From positions 458,499 through 522,498 of the forward strand of contig JBMNGL010000013.1 of the NCBI GenBank assembly GCA_050949825.1: a stretch of DNA of 64,000 nucleotides, read 5' to 3'. This DNA comes from DTU019 sp050949825. GTDB taxonomy: Bacteria; Bacillota; Syntrophomonadia; Syntrophomonadales; Syntrophomonadaceae. A program made the position numbers and the translations under genes. How positions within the stretch are numbered: position 1 is the stretch's first letter; each line of letters starts with the position of its first letter. The notes below the pieces were generated by a model. It saw nothing but the letters and a program-made list of their open reading frames with translations, searched no databases and had not been told where the DNA came from. Shown piece after piece: positions 62,385 to 64,000 of this stretch.

Positions 62385-62564
62385 TTGAACAACAGATTAT
62401 TTGAAAAAATAGAGCTATTAAAACAAAATGTTAAGATTTCAGGTACAAACGGTTTATCTATGAATCTTAAGCTCTTTCTTTTTCTGATCGTCCTGGTCCT
62501 GACCATTATTCTGGGAGTAATAGCTATCCTTTTTATTACGGGAACATTTGCTGATGTGCGATAA
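62385..62564 (+). pseudogene. N-terminal fragment of a membrane protein cut at the mobile-element edge
   Basis: A 59-codon frame: about 27 polar residues (NNRLFEKIELLKQNVKISG), one long TM helix (FLFLIVLVLTIILGVIAILF), then ITGTFADVR and stop. It looks like the beginning of a sensor kinase or cyclase whose remainder was displaced by the element beginning near 62565. A genuine small membrane protein is the alternative. Confidence 0.5.
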
Positions 62565-62637
62565 AGAAGTAATAGAAGTGTAAAAAATTTTGCCGTTCCT
62601 ATCCGGCACTTGGCCATTGTGTCGGATAGGTCGGGCG

Positions 62638-64000
62638 TTAGGCTTCGGGCAAGTCAATTTTGCCGACAAAGCTGTAATAAATCTCAATGTCCTGCCTGCG
62701 GGTGCCGTTCTCGTCATAGCTGCACTCATGCACGACGATTTTCTCAATCATTTCCCGCAAGAGGGTGGGTGTCAATTCCTCAAAGGCAAGGTGCTTGCGG
62801 ACAATCCCCATGAATTTCTCGGCGTTAACGGTGGCCGCCTGCGACTTGTCCAGTTCCGCCTGCAATGCGGCGGTGCGGTCTTTCAGTTCCCGCTGCTCCT
62901 GCTCATAGTCTGCCGACAGTTCCATGAAACGCTCGTCGCTGATTTTGCCGTTCACATTGTCCTCATACAGCCGCTTGATAATGCGGCTCACTTCGGCAAT
63001 CCGCTCCTGCGCCTGTTCAAGCTGCTTGGTGGCTGCGGCGGTCTTTCTCTTGCCGCCGATTTCGTTCTGCTGGATCAGCAGCTTTACAAAACGGCTCTCG
63101 TGCCTGGCAGCATACTCCGTCACTTGCCGGAGATTGGAGAGGACACCGGCGGTCAGCAGGTCGGTGCGGATAAAGTGCGCCGTACAGTCGCGGGTGCGCT
63201 TCTTGTAGCTGCCGCAGATGTAACAGTCCTGCTTGCGGTTCTTGTTCTGATACCGCTGCTGGTACATCACATGGCCGCAGTCGGCGCAGAACAGCATACC
63301 AGAGAACAGCCCCACTTCGTCATAGCGGTTCGGGCGTTTGCGCTGCTTGCGTAACTCCTGCACACGCTCCCATGTTTCCGTGTCAATAATCGGCTCATGG
63401 TGGTTCTCAAAAATGGCCTGCTTCTCAATGGGATTTTCTACGCTGTGCTTGGTCTTGTAAGAGGGCTTTTCCGTCTTGAAGTTTACCAGACAGCCGGTGT
63501 ACTCCCGGTTTTCGAGGATATGAACGACGGTGTTCGTCGCCCATTTACACTCATAGCCGGGGTGGTAGCGGCGTGTGCTGCCTGTCCTGCGGTATTCCAG
63601 CGTCCCCGGCGTGGGGATTTGCTGTTCCGTCAGCATACGGGCAATCTTGGTCGGGCCGTTCCCCGCAAGGCAAAGCTGGTAAATCTGCTGGACAACCGGC
63701 GCGGTTTCCTCGTCAACGATATAGTTCTCGTCCTCGTCCATGAGGTAGCCATACACCGGCTTGCTGGTAACGGGCTTGCCGCTCATGCCTTTTGCTCTTT
63801 TAACTGCCTTGATTTTCTTGCTCGTATCTCTCACCAGCCATTCGTTGAACAGATTTCGCAGAGGGGTAAAATCATTGTCCATGCCGCCGTTTGCGCTGTC
63901 CACATTGTCGTTGACAGCGATAAAACGCACGCCCTTTTGAGGGAACAGCATTTCCGTGTAAAACCCTACCTGCAAGTAGTTTCGCCCTAACCGGCTCATG
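62638..64000 (-). CDS. Large serine recombinase (5' end outside window)
   Basis: At least 453 residues of a TndX/TnpX-type site-specific recombinase. MSRLGRNYLQVGFYTE is the conserved end of the resolvase catalytic domain; the catalytic serine lies beyond the right edge. Then come the recombinase domain (KPVYGYLMDEDENYIVDEE, GPTKIARMLTEQQIPTPG), a zinc ribbon (FCADCGHVMYQQRY, CYICGSYKKRTRDC), a coiled coil (QLEQAQERIAEVSRIIKRLYED) and a C-terminal HECSYDENG. GC content and codon use are higher than neighbours. It marks the edge of an integrative element that continues to the right. Confidence 0.93.
   Translation of the reverse strand, partial: MSRLGRNYLQVGFYTEMLFPQKGVRFIAVNDNVDSANGGMDNDFTPLRNLFNEWLVRDTSKKIKAVKRAKGMSGKPVTSKPVYGYLMDEDENYIVDEETAPVVQQIYQLCLAGNGPTKIARMLTEQQIPTPGTLEYRRTGSTRRYHPGYECKWATNTVVHILENREYTGCLVNFKTEKPSYKTKHSVENPIEKQAIFENHHEPIIDTETWERVQELRKQRKRPNRYDEVGLFSGMLFCADCGHVMYQQRYQNKNRKQDCYICGSYKKRTRDCTAHFIRTDLLTAGVLSNLRQVTEYAARHESRFVKLLIQQNEIGGKRKTAAATKQLEQAQERIAEVSRIIKRLYEDNVNGKISDERFMELSADYEQEQRELKDRTAALQAELDKSQAATVNAEKFMGIVRKHLAFEELTPTLLREMIEKIVVHECSYDENGTRRQDIEIYYSFVGKIDLPEA

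Overview
The window looks like chromosomal DNA from an anaerobic, spore-forming Clostridia-type Firmicute, most likely close to the Syntrophomonadaceae. The main pointers are a SpoIIP sporulation hydrolase, AddB in place of RecBCD, a c-di-AMP (ydaO-type) riboswitch, LexA boxes of the Gram-positive type, two flavodiiron O2/NO-scavenging proteins (one a five-domain fusion; from memory, such a protein has been described in Syntrophomonas wolfei), tungstate uptake, and an ECF transporter. Genus assignment is inference.

Layout. 1-11.6 kb: partial addB, small membrane and transport genes, a guanylate-kinase-like/DUF1653 fusion, a ZIP metal transporter, a DinG-type helicase, DUF3343, a hotdog thioesterase, a 3D-domain protein, and macro-domain and MBL hydrolases. 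12-17.6 kb: DUF4870 protein, a previously uncalled 35-residue membrane peptide behind a double LexA-box promoter, S-adenosylhomocysteinase, SpoIIP, an MFS exporter and tRNA-Arg(CCG). 17.8-20.8 kb: an accessory patch with a REP-associated transposase and its 40-bp repeat array, broken IS3, RHS and LRR fragments, and a toxin-antitoxin pair with a frameshifted toxin. 20.8-25.4 kb: two divergent flavodiiron proteins, each carrying its own extra redox domains.

26-32.3 kb: c-di-GMP signalling genes. A transposon (DUF6431 protein, DDE transposase, AAA ATPase) has split a PAS/HD-GYP gene and left an in-frame AAA-HD-GYP chimera. 32.6-37.5 kb: a tungstate island, with a Moco/Tuco-type riboswitch and terminator, tupA-tupB-tupC and a second tupA, and divergently a small protein and a molybdenum-storage-protein homologue. 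37.8-40.6 kb: a 935-residue sugar-kinase-like/AAA+/SLOG-like protein that I cannot match to a described system. 40.7-43.8 kb: asnS, then glutamate 2,3-aminomutase behind a c-di-AMP riboswitch, which suggests osmotic control of beta-glutamate synthesis. 44-53.8 kb: a two-component system, class III aminotransferase behind a structured leader, DUF6508-phosphatase, secreted nuclease, DUF896 protein and Zn alcohol dehydrogenase.

54-58.8 kb: a membrane/flavin module (Gx family, EcfT-EcfA1-EcfA2, NusG domain II protein, ApbE) resembling extracytosolic flavinylation loci. 59-62.3 kb: lipoprotein, small membrane protein and solute-binding protein. From about 62.57 kb a more GC-rich element begins with a large serine recombinase that runs off the window, next to a truncated membrane-protein gene.

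Several dispersed elements recur inside the window: a three-hairpin RNA-like element (25.7 and 37.6 kb), a 105-bp element with paired 17-bp palindromes (50.4 and 60.7 kb), and REP-type palindromes. All assignments are by reading the sequence; no database search was run.
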